The notes below the pieces were generated by a model, which made no database searches, had not been told where the DNA came from, and saw nothing but the letters and a program-made list of their open reading frames with translations. The position numbers and the translations under genes are program-made. From JAWLBY01 sp041687455 (lineage in GTDB: Bacteria; Pseudomonadota; Gammaproteobacteria; Xanthomonadales; Xanthomonadaceae): a stretch of 64,000 bases of DNA. Within the stretch, counting starts at the first letter, position 1. Every line of letters starts with the position of its first letter. Positions 9,519 to 17,768 of the stretch are shown here, one piece after another. The stretch covers positions 62,001-126,000 of the forward strand of contig JAWLBY010000007.1 of the NCBI GenBank assembly GCA_041687455.1, in the 5' to 3' direction.

Positions 9519-9549
9519 TTGACAGCCGGCGACCCCGGCGGGAATATCT
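9519..9549 (+). promoter_or_regulatory. candidate sigma-70 promoter of nrdJa
   Basis: A perfect TTGACA lies at 9519-9524, followed by a weak AT-rich -10 region (GAATATCTC, 9542-9549). The two NrdR boxes lie just downstream, as expected for repression. The rest of the 360-bp gap upstream of nrdJa shows no other clear feature. Confidence 0.5.
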
Positions 9550-9562
9550 CCGCCCGCCGCAG

Positions 9563-9609
9563 CCACTAGATGTTGTGGTTGACGGGCGGGCGACCACTAC
9601 AGATTGGGG
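9563..9609 (+). promoter_or_regulatory. tandem NrdR boxes upstream of nrdJa
   Basis: Two 16-bp sites, CCACTAGATGTTGTGG (9563-9578) and CCACTACAGATTGGGG (9594-9609), match the NrdR box pattern aCACTAtATaTwGtGt. They start 31 bp apart, about three helical turns. Tandem boxes at this spacing upstream of a ribonucleotide reductase gene are the hallmark of NrdR repression. The first is nearly palindromic; the second is weaker on its right half. Confidence 0.8.
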
Positions 9610-9704
9610 TCGGTTGTGCAGCGCCCGCGGCGCGCACGACTGTCCCCGGCGACCATTACAAGGCCCGGACCCACGGGCCGCCCAACCCGGAGGGTGGATT
9701 CTCA

Positions 9705-11852
9705 ATGAGCACGGTGCGCCTCGAGGCGGTCAGGAACGAACCGACCCAGATCCCGCTGCAGCCGGCCTCCCAGGACATCTGGGACAAGAAGTACCGGCTC
9801 AAGACCAAGCGTGGCGAGCCGGTTGACGCGACCATCGACGACACCTACCAGCGCGTCGCCCGCGCCCTGGCCGAGGCCGAGCCGACCCCGGAGAAGCAGA
9901 AGTACTGGTTCGAGCGGTTCCTGTGGGCGCTGCGTCGCGGCGCGATCCCGGCCGGCCGGATCACCTCCAACGCCGGTGCGCTCGAGCACAAGCCGGCCAC
10001 CAGCACCATCAACTGCACCGTGTCGGGTTCGATCGAGGACTCGATGGACGGCATCCTCGAGAAGGTTCACGAGGCCGGCCTGACGCTGAAGGCCGGCTGC
10101 GGCATCGGCTACGAATTTTCCACGCTGCGCCCGCGCGGCGCGTTCGTCGCCGGCGCCGGCGCCTACACCTCCGGCCCGATGTCCTTCATGGATATCTACG
10201 ACAAGATGTGCTTCACGGTGTCGTCGGCCGGCGGCCGCCGCGGCGCCCAGATGGGCACCTTCGACGTCTCCCATCCGGACGTCCGCGACTTCATCCGCGC
10301 CAAGCGCGAGGACGGCCGGCTGCGCCAGTTCAACCTGAGCCTGCTGATCACCGACGGCTTCATGGAAGCCGTGCATGCCGATGCCGACTGGCCGCTGGTG
10401 TTTCCGGTCAACGCCAAGGAACAGGACGACATCGACCTGTCCGACGCCGACAAGGTCGTCTGGCGCGACTGGCCGATCAGGAACAAGTACATCGTCCGCG
10501 ACGACGGCCTGGTCGCCTGCAAGGTCTACGGCCACATCAAGGCCCGGCACCTGTGGGACATGATCATGGTCTCGACCTACGACTACGCCGAGCCGGGCTT
10601 CATCCTGATCGACCGCGTCAACGAGATGAACAACAACTGGTGGTGCGAGACGATTCGCGCGACCAATCCGTGCGGCGAACAGCCACTTCCGCCCTACGGC
10701 GCCTGCCTGCTCGGCTCGGTCAACCTGACCATGTTCGTCCGCGAGCCGTTCACCGACCGCGCCCGCTTCGACTGGGACGAATACCGCGAAGTGGTCCGCG
10801 TGTTCACCCGCATGCTCGACAACGTCGTCGAGGTCAACGGCCTGCCGCTCGAACAGCAGCGCAACGAGATCCTGCGCAAGCGCCGCCACGGCATGGGCTT
10901 CCTCGGCCTCGGCAGCACGCTGACGATGCTGAAGATGCGCTACGGCACCTCCGAGAGCTGCGCCTTCACCGAGGAAGTCGCTCGCGAAATGGCGGTGGCC
11001 GGCTGGGAAGTCGCGCTGTCGCTGGCCGAGGAAAAGGGTCCGGCGCCGATCATGGACGAGGACTTCAAGGTCACCGCCGAGATGCTGCGCAAGCGGCCGG
11101 AGATGAAGAAGGACGGCTACAAGGTCGGGCAGAAGATCAAGGGCCGCGTGCTGCACGCCAAGTACAGCCGCTACATGCAGAAGGTCGCGACGGTCGCGCC
11201 GGACCTGGTCCAGAAGCTGACCGAGAAGGGCGCCCGCTTCACCCACCACAGCTCGATCGCCCCGACCGGCACGATCTCGCTGTCGCTTGCCAACAACGCC
11301 AGCAACGGCATCGAGCCGAGCTTCGCCCACCACTACAGCCGCAACGTGATCCGCGAAGGCCGGAAGACCAAGGAAAAGGTCGAGGTCTACAGCTACGAGC
11401 TGCTCGCCTACCGCACCCTGGTCAACCCCGACGCGATGCCGTACACGACCGACGAGAAGGCCAGGCTGCCGGACTACTTCGTCGCCGCCGACGACATCAC
11501 GCCGAAGGAACACGTCGACATCCAGGCCGCCGCCCAGATCTGGGTCGACAGCTCGATCAGCAAGACCGCGAACGTCCCGACCGACTACCCGTACGAGGAC
11601 TTCAAGGACATCTACCGCTACGCCCACGAAAAGGGCCTGAAGGGCTGCACCACGTTCCGCTTCAACCCGGCCGCGTTCCAGGGTGTGCTGGTCAAGGAAT
11701 CCGACCTCGAGAACACCACCTACCGCTTCGAACTCGAAGACGGCTCGATCGTCGAGGCAAAGGGCAACGAAGAAATCGAATACGACGGCGAAATGCACAC
11801 CGCCGCCAACCTGTTCGATGCCTTGAAAGAGGGCTATTACGGCAAATTCTAG
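9705..11852 (+). CDS. nrdJ: class II (adenosylcobalamin-dependent) ribonucleotide reductase, catalytic subunit NrdJa
   Basis: The 715-residue protein reduces ribonucleotides to deoxyribonucleotides using a cobalamin-derived radical. Landmarks are TINCTVSGSIEDS with Cys104, TNPCGEQPLPPYG with the active-site Cys323, and the finger-loop segment IAPTGTISLSLANNASNG near 518. The start is the ATG preceding STVRLEAV, after an AGGGTGG ribosome-binding site. The chain ends at GYYGKF without the C-terminal cysteine pair that re-reduces the active site; that part is encoded separately by nrdJb at 13470. Expression is probably repressed by NrdR through the upstream boxes. Confidence 0.95.
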   Translation: MSTVRLEAVRNEPTQIPLQPASQDIWDKKYRLKTKRGEPVDATIDDTYQRVARALAEAEPTPEKQKYWFERFLWALRRGAIPAGRITSNAGALEHKPATSTINCTVSGSIEDSMDGILEKVHEAGLTLKAGCGIGYEFSTLRPRGAFVAGAGAYTSGPMSFMDIYDKMCFTVSSAGGRRGAQMGTFDVSHPDVRDFIRAKREDGRLRQFNLSLLITDGFMEAVHADADWPLVFPVNAKEQDDIDLSDADKVVWRDWPIRNKYIVRDDGLVACKVYGHIKARHLWDMIMVSTYDYAEPGFILIDRVNEMNNNWWCETIRATNPCGEQPLPPYGACLLGSVNLTMFVREPFTDRARFDWDEYREVVRVFTRMLDNVVEVNGLPLEQQRNEILRKRRHGMGFLGLGSTLTMLKMRYGTSESCAFTEEVAREMAVAGWEVALSLAEEKGPAPIMDEDFKVTAEMLRKRPEMKKDGYKVGQKIKGRVLHAKYSRYMQKVATVAPDLVQKLTEKGARFTHHSSIAPTGTISLSLANNASNGIEPSFAHHYSRNVIREGRKTKEKVEVYSYELLAYRTLVNPDAMPYTTDEKARLPDYFVAADDITPKEHVDIQAAAQIWVDSSISKTANVPTDYPYEDFKDIYRYAHEKGLKGCTTFRFNPAAFQGVLVKESDLENTTYRFELEDGSIVEAKGNEEIEYDGEMHTAANLFDALKEGYYGKF

Positions 11853-11859
11853 AGGAGCC

Positions 11860-12238
11860 GGGATTCGGGACTCGGGATTCGGGATTCGGGATTCGGGATT
11901 CGGGACTCGGGATTCGGGACTCGGGACTCGGGATTCGGGATTCGGGATTCGGGATTCGGGACTCGGGACTCGGGATTCGGGATTCGGGACTCGGGACTCG
12001 GGACTCGGGACTCGGGACTCGGGACTCGGGACTCGGGACTCGGGACTCGGGACTCGGGACTCGGGATTCGGGACTCGGGACTCGGGATTCGGGACTCGGG
12101 ACTCGGGACTCGGGACTCGGGACTCGGGATTCGGGATTCGGGATTCGGGATTCGGGAATCGGGATTCGGGATTCGGGACTCGGGATTCGGGACTCGGGAC
12201 TCGGGACTCGGGACTCGGGAATCGGGACTCGGGAATCG
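11860..12238. repeat. GGGAYTC heptamer tandem array
   Basis: About 54 head-to-tail copies of GGGATTC/GGGACTC (rarely GGGAATC) start 7 nt after the nrdJa stop. Because 7 is coprime to 3, both strands stay open in several frames and generate spurious PNPESR/RDSGLG-type ORFs. T and C variants are mixed without an obvious higher-order period. Such arrays are typical of Xanthomonadales genomes. Confidence 0.95.
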
Positions 12239-12282
12239 CATGGCATCGCAGCGCCGCGCCCGCGTTGCAAAGCCGATCCCCT

Positions 12283-12359
12283 GTAGGAGCGGCTTCAGCC
12301 GCGACCGCACCCCACCACCACCCCCGACACCGTTCGTCCTGAGGTATCGAAGGACGAAC
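12283..12359. repeat. two different palindromic repeats after the heptamer array
   Basis: At 12283-12305 is a GTAGGAGCGGCTTCAGCCGCGAC REP-like palindrome. At 12332-12359 is a second family, GTTCGTCCTGAGGTATCGAAGGACGAAC, with perfect GTTCGTCCT/AGGACGAAC arms. The remainder of the gap to 12613 has no recognisable gene. Confidence 0.75.
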
Positions 12360-12613
12360 ACCGACGAAGCCCGAACCCACCAGCCTCGACAACCACGACG
12401 AACCCCGAGCGAAGCAAGACCCCCACCCTCAGATGCCATACACCGCACATCGCGCTAATGTTTCCGCACACGCCGTCCGGAGCGACGACGTGGCCGGGTT
12501 CCATCCGGCACCACAGCCGCTGCGGCACACCGCAGCGCAGGCGCGGCAGGGCCGCGGAGATGCCCGAACCGCAGTGACGATGCTCGAACAAGGCCCATGA
12601 CGAGGAGGGGCGT

Positions 12614-13330
12614 ATGAGCAATGGCAATGGTGTGACATCGACGATCTCCCAGGCGGTCGACGCCGTCAGCGAAAAGGCCCAGGAAGTCGCCGCCGAAGCG
12701 AAGGCCGCGGTCGAAAAGGCCGTCGAGGAGGTCGGACAGGCAGCCAACGTGGCGAAGAAGAAGGCGATGACCACGGTGAAGAAGGCCCGCGCCGCGGTCG
12801 ACAAGGCAGTCGCCGACGCCAAGCGCGAAGTCGAACAGGTCAGGAAACAGGTCGCCAAGAAAACCGCCGCGGTGAAGAAGTCCGCCCGCAAGGCGGTGTC
12901 GGACGCCACCGGCGGCCGGATCGGCAAGGCGAAACCGGCAAAGAAAGCCGCCGCCCGCAAGGCCACCGGCAAGAAGACCGCGGCCAAGAAAGCGACCAAG
13001 GCCCCGGCCCGGAAGGTCGCCAGCAAACGCCCGGCCGCAAAGAAAGCCGCACCGAAGAAAGCCGCAGCAAAGAAAGCCGCACCGAGAAAAACCGCAGCGA
13101 AGAAAGCGGTGAGGAAAACCGCCGCAGGCAAGGCGGTGAAGAAAGCCGCAGCGAAGAAGACCGCACGCCCGGCAGCCAGGGCTCCGGCGCGCAAGGTCGC
13201 AGCGAAGAAGACCAACGCCCGCAAGGCCATCGCGAAGAAAGCACCGGCCAAGCGGGCAGTGAAGAAGGCGAGTGCCAGCAAGGCCAGTGCCCGCAAGGCA
13301 CCGGCAAGAAAGGCGCCCCGCCGGCGTTGA
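12614..13330 (+). CDS. histone H1-like lysine/alanine-rich DNA-binding protein
   Basis: The 238-residue protein has an N-terminal Ala/Glu/Lys helix of about 100 residues (AVDAVSEKAQEVAAEAKAAV, phasin- or apolipoprotein-like heptads). The C-terminal 130 residues consist almost wholly of Lys, Ala, Pro and Arg in KKAA/KAPARK repeats and resemble the eukaryotic H1 tail and Chlamydia/Bordetella H1-like proteins. It is very basic and likely binds DNA non-specifically and compacts the nucleoid. The ATG follows GGAGGGGC. It sits between nrdJa and nrdJb, and its possible link to nucleotide supply is only positional. Confidence 0.82.
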   Translation: MSNGNGVTSTISQAVDAVSEKAQEVAAEAKAAVEKAVEEVGQAANVAKKKAMTTVKKARAAVDKAVADAKREVEQVRKQVAKKTAAVKKSARKAVSDATGGRIGKAKPAKKAAARKATGKKTAAKKATKAPARKVASKRPAAKKAAPKKAAAKKAAPRKTAAKKAVRKTAAGKAVKKAAAKKTARPAARAPARKVAAKKTNARKAIAKKAPAKRAVKKASASKASARKAPARKAPRRR

Positions 13331-13469
13331 GCCCACCCACCGCCCGCGGCATGCCGCGGGCGGTGACCCACACTGAACATCCGCGTCCAGCGGATGAACC
13401 CCGGCATCGCTGATGCCGGCCCCGACACGCGGCGCCGACCGGCCGCCGCAGCAGAGCAGGAGCAGCGAC

Positions 13470-14282
13470 GTGGCGATCAAGATCGGCAAGAAGATCAAGG
13501 GATTCTCGGTGCAGACGGCCGAAGACAGGGCCAAGGCCGCCGACACCCCGGCCGCCGCTGCCCCCGCCCCGGTCGCCGAGCCACGTCGCGGCGCCGAAGT
13601 GATCCAGATGCACGAGCAGATCGAGCGCCCCGACGTGCTGGTCGGCTCCACCTACAAGATCAAGAGCCCGCTGTTCGAGCACGCGCTGTACGTCACCATC
13701 AACGACATCGTGCTGAACCCCGGCACCCCGCACGAATCGCGCCGCCCGTTCGAGATCTTCATCAACTCGAAGAACATGGACCACTTCCAGTGGGTGGTCG
13801 CGATCACCCGCATCATGTCGGCCGTGTTCCGCAAGGGCGGCGACGTGACCTTCCTGGTCGAAGAACTGAAGGCCGTGTTCGACCCGCGCGGCGGCTACTT
13901 CAAGGCCGGCGGCGTCTACATGCCGTCGATCGTCGCCGAGATCGGCGCCGTGGTCGAAGACCACCTGAAGACGATCGGCCTGATCGTCGATGAGGCGCTG
14001 TCGCCGGAGCAGCTCGCCCTGATCGCCGAGAAGCGCGCCGCCTACGAGGCCGGCCTAAAAAAAAACACTGACCTGAGCGACGGAAGCCTCACTTCTCCCT
14101 CTCCCGCGAAAGCGGGAGAGGGCCGGGGAGAGGGCGCTTCTGCTTCTGCTGCTGCGAAAGAAGCCAAGGACAACGGCTACCCGCCCGGCGCGACGATGTG
14201 CCACAAATGCAACACGCAGGCGGTGATTGTGATGGATGGGTGTCAGACGTGTTTGTCGTGTGGGTATAGCAAGTGCGGCTGA
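13470..14282 (+). CDS. nrdJb: NrdJb, C-terminal partner of split class II ribonucleotide reductase
   Basis: The 270-residue protein uses a GTG start 7 nt after AGGAG. The core (about 50-180, RPDVLVGSTYKIKSPLFEHA to KTIGLIVDE) resembles the TSCPD-type domain at the C-terminus of class II reductases. The last 28 residues contain six cysteines (CHKC, CQTC, SC, KC), the redox relay and zinc site that regenerates the active centre of NrdJa. A low-complexity linker (SPSPAKAGEGRGEG) is encoded by an inserted palindromic repeat, just after a run of nine A bases. In pseudomonads nrdJa and nrdJb are close neighbours; here 1.6 kb with a repeat array and an H1-like gene separates them. Confidence 0.85.
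   Translation: MAIKIGKKIKGFSVQTAEDRAKAADTPAAAAPAPVAEPRRGAEVIQMHEQIERPDVLVGSTYKIKSPLFEHALYVTINDIVLNPGTPHESRRPFEIFINSKNMDHFQWVVAITRIMSAVFRKGGDVTFLVEELKAVFDPRGGYFKAGGVYMPSIVAEIGAVVEDHLKTIGLIVDEALSPEQLALIAEKRAAYEAGLKKNTDLSDGSLTSPSPAKAGEGRGEGASASAAAKEAKDNGYPPGATMCHKCNTQAVIVMDGCQTCLSCGYSKCG
14057..14135 (+). repeat. A9 run and palindromic repeat inside nrdJb
   Basis: Nine A bases (14057-14065; codons CTA AAA AAA AAC) precede an inserted repeat at 14095-14135. The repeat contains an 11-bp perfect stem with a GAAA tetraloop (14097-14122). The repeat is in frame with nrdJb and encodes its Pro/Gly-rich linker. A -1 slip at the A run would reach a TGA two codons later. Confidence 0.7.
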
Positions 14283-14450
14283 AACACCGTTGCATTATCG
14301 ACAGCAGAGACAGCAGGGAGTTGGGCTTGTGATCTCGGGCTTTCGAGCGTTATTGCTATGTGAATCAATGCGTTACAACAAGCCGTGGAAATAGTTCACA
14401 CATCGGGTGGCGCCTTGTGATATACGTCGCGTGCTTCAGGGGAGGAGCTC

Positions 14451-14633
14451 ATGAGCACGCTGACGAAGAAGAAGGCTGTGGAGCCGATCAGTACCTTTGA
14501 TCGAAACGGTGCCTTGGTCGTGAATGCGTATTCACTGCTGACTTCAAGCCGCGCATTAGGGCAAATTGAAGCTGCCCGAAAGATATCTGAACACATAAGC
14601 AAAAAGGGCTCGGGCCGCAAGCGCGCCGGTTAA
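14451..14633 (+). CDS. small hypothetical protein (60 aa)
   Basis: I do not recognise this protein. It is basic at both ends (STLTKKK and KKGSGRKRAG), has no membrane segment, and has a strong GGGGAGGAG ribosome-binding site 5 nt before the ATG. It ends 11 nt upstream of the GTG start of the next membrane protein, so they are probably co-transcribed. Local base composition is clearly more AT-rich than the flanks, suggesting acquired DNA. Confidence 0.6.
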   Translation: MSTLTKKKAVEPISTFDRNGALVVNAYSLLTSSRALGQIEAARKISEHISKKGSGRKRAG

Positions 14634-14644
14634 GGACGTAGTTT

Positions 14645-15634
14645 GTGAGCGCTGTTGCGCTTTATGTCCTAGTCTTGGGTGCGGGATGGCTGTTTATCCG
14701 GGCTTGGCTCAGAACGCGCTATCGTGCGCTAAAAGACGCCGGGCACCCGCAATACTTCTCTGCTCTCGTTGCGTCAGCGTATTTGCTTGCGATTGGCTGC
14801 AGCGTTCACGTAGCTCTTTCGCGCTGTGGTCCGCTCGTTTACGGGACGGCAGTTGACGCCTTTTTCGATGCATTCCCGGCCTCGGTTTCTTCGCGTGAGG
14901 ACAGCTCTATTGTCTCCATGCTGGCAGCTTCGACTGTATGGGCGCTTGTCCTCGCCCGCCCTCTTGCTGCGCTGTTCAACTGGCCCCTCAGAAATTCATC
15001 GCTACGTAAGACCACCCTTATCCAAGCGGGTGCGCTAGACGCGATTGAAGCCACCATGGAAAACGCCTTGTCTGCAGGCATTTCCATTGCCGTAACGCTC
15101 AAGAGCGGAAAGGTATACGTCGGGCTTCCAGCTGCATCGTCGACCCTCGATGATGATCGCAAGTGGATCGCGTTGTTCCCTATTATGTCCGGGTTTCGCA
15201 CAGCTACTGGAAAAATAAAGTTTACGACCGACTATAATTCGGCATACTCGCGCCTACAGAGAGGTCTCACTGAAGCTCAAGCGCAGGACATAGCAGATAG
15301 ATTCAGGGTTTTGCTTCCAATTGCTGAAATATCTGTGGTCCAAAGCTTCGATCTTGAAATTTATGAGAAACAGTTTAGAAGTAGCGCTATCGGTGAAACT
15401 GGAAACAACGGGATCCCTCCAAGTGGTAGCTCGGGCACTGTCGACGTAGAAGATAACAAACTAGCTCGTGGCGCCTACAGCGCATTCATCGGGTTGTTTT
15501 CGATGGCGATATTAGCCGCCCCTCATAGCGGCCCTGCGATGCTCGGTCTTCTTTTGCTATCAGCGCTCTGTTGCGTTCTTGCCCGTAACCCTGGTGGATG
15601 GAGCGACTCGGTGTCTCCCGGTGCTGGGCCGTAG
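14645..15634 (+). CDS. hypothetical membrane protein, AT-richer orphan
   Basis: The 329-residue protein has a GTG start. Three N-terminal hydrophobic segments (about 4-24, 40-60, 90-115) precede a soluble region (about 125-265) with beta-rich segments (SIAVTLKSGKVYVGLPAA). Two C-terminal helices follow (about 280-298 and 302-318). The central region resembles a small ligand- or nucleic-acid-binding fold, but I cannot assign a family. Codon usage and base composition differ from neighbours. With the 60-residue gene upstream it forms a two-gene accessory module; the function is unknown. Confidence 0.65.
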   Translation: MSAVALYVLVLGAGWLFIRAWLRTRYRALKDAGHPQYFSALVASAYLLAIGCSVHVALSRCGPLVYGTAVDAFFDAFPASVSSREDSSIVSMLAASTVWALVLARPLAALFNWPLRNSSLRKTTLIQAGALDAIEATMENALSAGISIAVTLKSGKVYVGLPAASSTLDDDRKWIALFPIMSGFRTATGKIKFTTDYNSAYSRLQRGLTEAQAQDIADRFRVLLPIAEISVVQSFDLEIYEKQFRSSAIGETGNNGIPPSGSSGTVDVEDNKLARGAYSAFIGLFSMAILAAPHSGPAMLGLLLLSALCCVLARNPGGWSDSVSPGAGP

Positions 15635-15727
15635 CGCAAACGGGGTCACCATTTCGCCGCCGCCGTCAAGAGGCGCGAGAAAAATTCTCCCGGTGCGACC
15701 CAGGCGCCGGTATCGAACACGCTCCGA

Positions 15728-16426
15728 TCACCCGGCGCCGAGCGCGAAGTCCACCGCTGCCGCCGCATGCAGCGCGGTGGTATCGAACACCGGCACAGGC
15801 GCGTCCACGGGCCCGACGAGCAAGCCGATCTCGGTGCAGCCGAGGATGATGCCCTCGGCGCCGGCGTCGACGAGGTCGCGGATGATCGCCCGATAGGTCT
15901 CGCGGGACGCATCCTCGATCCGCCCACGGCAGAGTTCCTCGTAGATCACGCGATGCACCTCCGCGCGCGCGGCGTCCCCGGGCACGACTACATCGATGCC
16001 GTGCCGCGTGAGCAGGCGATCGCGATAGAACGGCTGCTCCATCGTGAAGCGGGTGCCGAGCAGCCCCACGCACGACATGTCGGCGGCATGTATCGCGGCA
16101 GCAGTCGCATCGGCGATGTGCAGCAGCGGGATCGGCGCGGCCACCTCGATCGCATCGGCAACGCGATGCATCGTGTTGGTGCACAGCACGAGTGCCTCGG
16201 CGCCGGCGCCATGCAGGCGTCGAGCGGCATCGGCCAGCATCTCGCCCGCGGTCTCCCAGTCGCCGGCGCGCTGCAGCGCTTCGATCTCGGCGAAGTCGAC
16301 GCTCCACAGCATCAGTTTCGCCGAGTGCAGCCCACCCAGGCGCGCCTGCACGCCCTGGTTGACGAGACGGTAGTAGGGCAGCGTGGATTCCCAGCTCATG
16401 CCGCCGATCAGGCCGAGTGTCCGCAT
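15728..16426 (-). CDS. aspartate/glutamate racemase family protein
   Basis: The 232-residue protein interconverts D- and L-acidic amino acids by a two-cysteine mechanism without cofactor. Both catalytic cysteines are visible, in LCTNTMH (about residue 81) and GCTEIGLL (about 195). The N-terminus TLGLIGGMSWESTLPYY is the family signature, and the length is normal. The ATG at 16426 was preferred over a TTG four codons upstream. It resembles E. coli YgeA (RacD-type). No partner gene lies nearby. Confidence 0.9.
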   Translation of the reverse strand: MRTLGLIGGMSWESTLPYYRLVNQGVQARLGGLHSAKLMLWSVDFAEIEALQRAGDWETAGEMLADAARRLHGAGAEALVLCTNTMHRVADAIEVAAPIPLLHIADATAAAIHAADMSCVGLLGTRFTMEQPFYRDRLLTRHGIDVVVPGDAARAEVHRVIYEELCRGRIEDASRETYRAIIRDLVDAGAEGIILGCTEIGLLVGPVDAPVPVFDTTALHAAAAVDFALGAG

Positions 16427-16667
16427 GGCATTCCGCAATCGGTTGGATCGACGAAGTCTGGCAGAGCACCGAGCGAAGCGGGAGCCGCGGCGGCGTGGCT
16501 GCGTCGACTGTTGACCTGCTGGCCCGTTCTGCAGCGTGCCGACTTCGGCTGGTCCGCGCGCTCGTCCGGCGATTCACGGACAGCGAGACTCGCCGTCCAG
16601 GGTTGCGTGCGACGACGATCGTGCGAGAATGCGTCCACAGCGATCGATGACGTCGAGGGGGCCGATC

Positions 16668-17768
16668 ATGAGAGCAGTGGTATTCGCCTGTGTCTGCGCG
16701 TCGCTGTGGTACGGGGGGTGCGACGCAGCGGCGCCTACGTCGTTGAACGGGCCCGGAGGCCCGCCTCCTCCGCCCGGCAAGTCGCTGCAACCGACCCTCG
16801 AGGCGGTATCGGTCCAGGACCTGAGATCCCGCCAGCGTCGCGCCGGTCCGGCCGTGGCCGCCAAGGCTGCGGCGAAAGGCATCGCACCCGGCACGCCGGG
16901 GCTGCCGCTGGAGGGTGAACTGTCCGGCGCATGGGACACCGTCGACGCCTACCTGACATTTCCCTACCGTTTTCCCGACTCCGGATTCGAGGCGCAGGTG
17001 CTGCTGCGCGGGTTTGATGTCGGCCCGCCGGTGGACGGCACCCGCTATCGCGTGGATGCCTGGGATCGCACCATCTACTGGCTGGACTTCGACGTCGCCG
17101 ACCCGGCCAAGGTGCCGCGCCTGCTGGCAACGCTGCAGCTGGCCGATGGCTACCAGCCACAGCCGAACGACGCGTTTCCGGAGTTCCGCACCGATGCGGC
17201 CGTGATCGACGCCTGCGCCGCCGCGGACTGCACCATCAACTGGGTTCCCTATGTCCTGCTGCGCGAAGCCGGCCGGGACTACGCGAGCTATCCGGATGCA
17301 GCCGCCGACGCATCGATGTATTTCGTCGCCGACGCGCAGGGTGACGCGCTCGTTGCCGTCATGGACATTTCCGACGCCAGCGGAAATTTCGAGCGCACCG
17401 ATTTCCTGTACGAGGGTGACGAGCTGGAGGTGTCGACCATCGCCTATCGGATCAGCGAGCCCGGGTTCGTCTACATCGTCAAGGTCATGAATGCCGAGGT
17501 GCTGGGCAACGGTTTCGCCATCGAGCGCCGTCACTACATCCCCGGCGAGGACTTCGAGGATCCGGATCTCGTCGACGACCTGGATGCCGCCAATCGACCG
17601 ATACGCTTGCTGATCGATGCCCAGCGCGGCAATCCCGCCGAATTCCAGTTCGCGGGTCCGTTCGACCTCGGCTACACCTGGGGCAAGGTCCCGCATTTCG
17701 TGTTCGGCAGCGACTTCGAATCGCGGGCGGTGGCGACGGCCGCGAAGCTGGTCAGGCGTCGGCAGTAG
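16668..17768 (+). CDS. putative secreted lipoprotein with C-terminal FGSDFES motif
   Basis: The 366-residue protein has an N-terminal signal MRAVVFACVCASLWYGGC whose cysteine could be lipidated (YGGC is a weak lipobox). A proline-rich stretch (GGPPPPPGK) follows. The rest looks like beta-rich extracellular domains, and I do not recognise a family. Near the C-terminus HFVFGSDFES resembles the FRDGFES tail of the protein at 28631, typical of exported proteins in this group. The 3' end overlaps the convergent Lnt-like gene by 17 bp. Confidence 0.65.
   Translation: MRAVVFACVCASLWYGGCDAAAPTSLNGPGGPPPPPGKSLQPTLEAVSVQDLRSRQRRAGPAVAAKAAAKGIAPGTPGLPLEGELSGAWDTVDAYLTFPYRFPDSGFEAQVLLRGFDVGPPVDGTRYRVDAWDRTIYWLDFDVADPAKVPRLLATLQLADGYQPQPNDAFPEFRTDAAVIDACAAADCTINWVPYVLLREAGRDYASYPDAAADASMYFVADAQGDALVAVMDISDASGNFERTDFLYEGDELEVSTIAYRISEPGFVYIVKVMNAEVLGNGFAIERRHYIPGEDFEDPDLVDDLDAANRPIRLLIDAQRGNPAEFQFAGPFDLGYTWGKVPHFVFGSDFESRAVATAAKLVRRRQ

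Noticed and set aside
11860..12238. CRISPR array
   Set aside because: The repeat is contiguous with a 7-bp unit and no spacers; no cas genes in the window.
9702..12392. 896-residue minus-strand reading frame across nrdJa and the heptamer array
   Set aside because: It is the antisense shadow of nrdJa extended by the 7-bp repeat, which has no stops in several frames; composition is Val/Asp/Gly/Arg noise plus PNPESR repeats.
11692..12448. Proline/serine/arginine-rich repeat proteins (PNPESRVPSPESR type)
   Set aside because: They are translations of the GGGAYTC array in rotated frames, without ribosome-binding sites or domains.
12614..13330. Minus-strand Phe/Leu/Ala-rich membrane-like frame opposite the H1-like gene
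   Set aside because: It is the complement of Lys/Ala codons; the plus-strand gene has a start site and family match.
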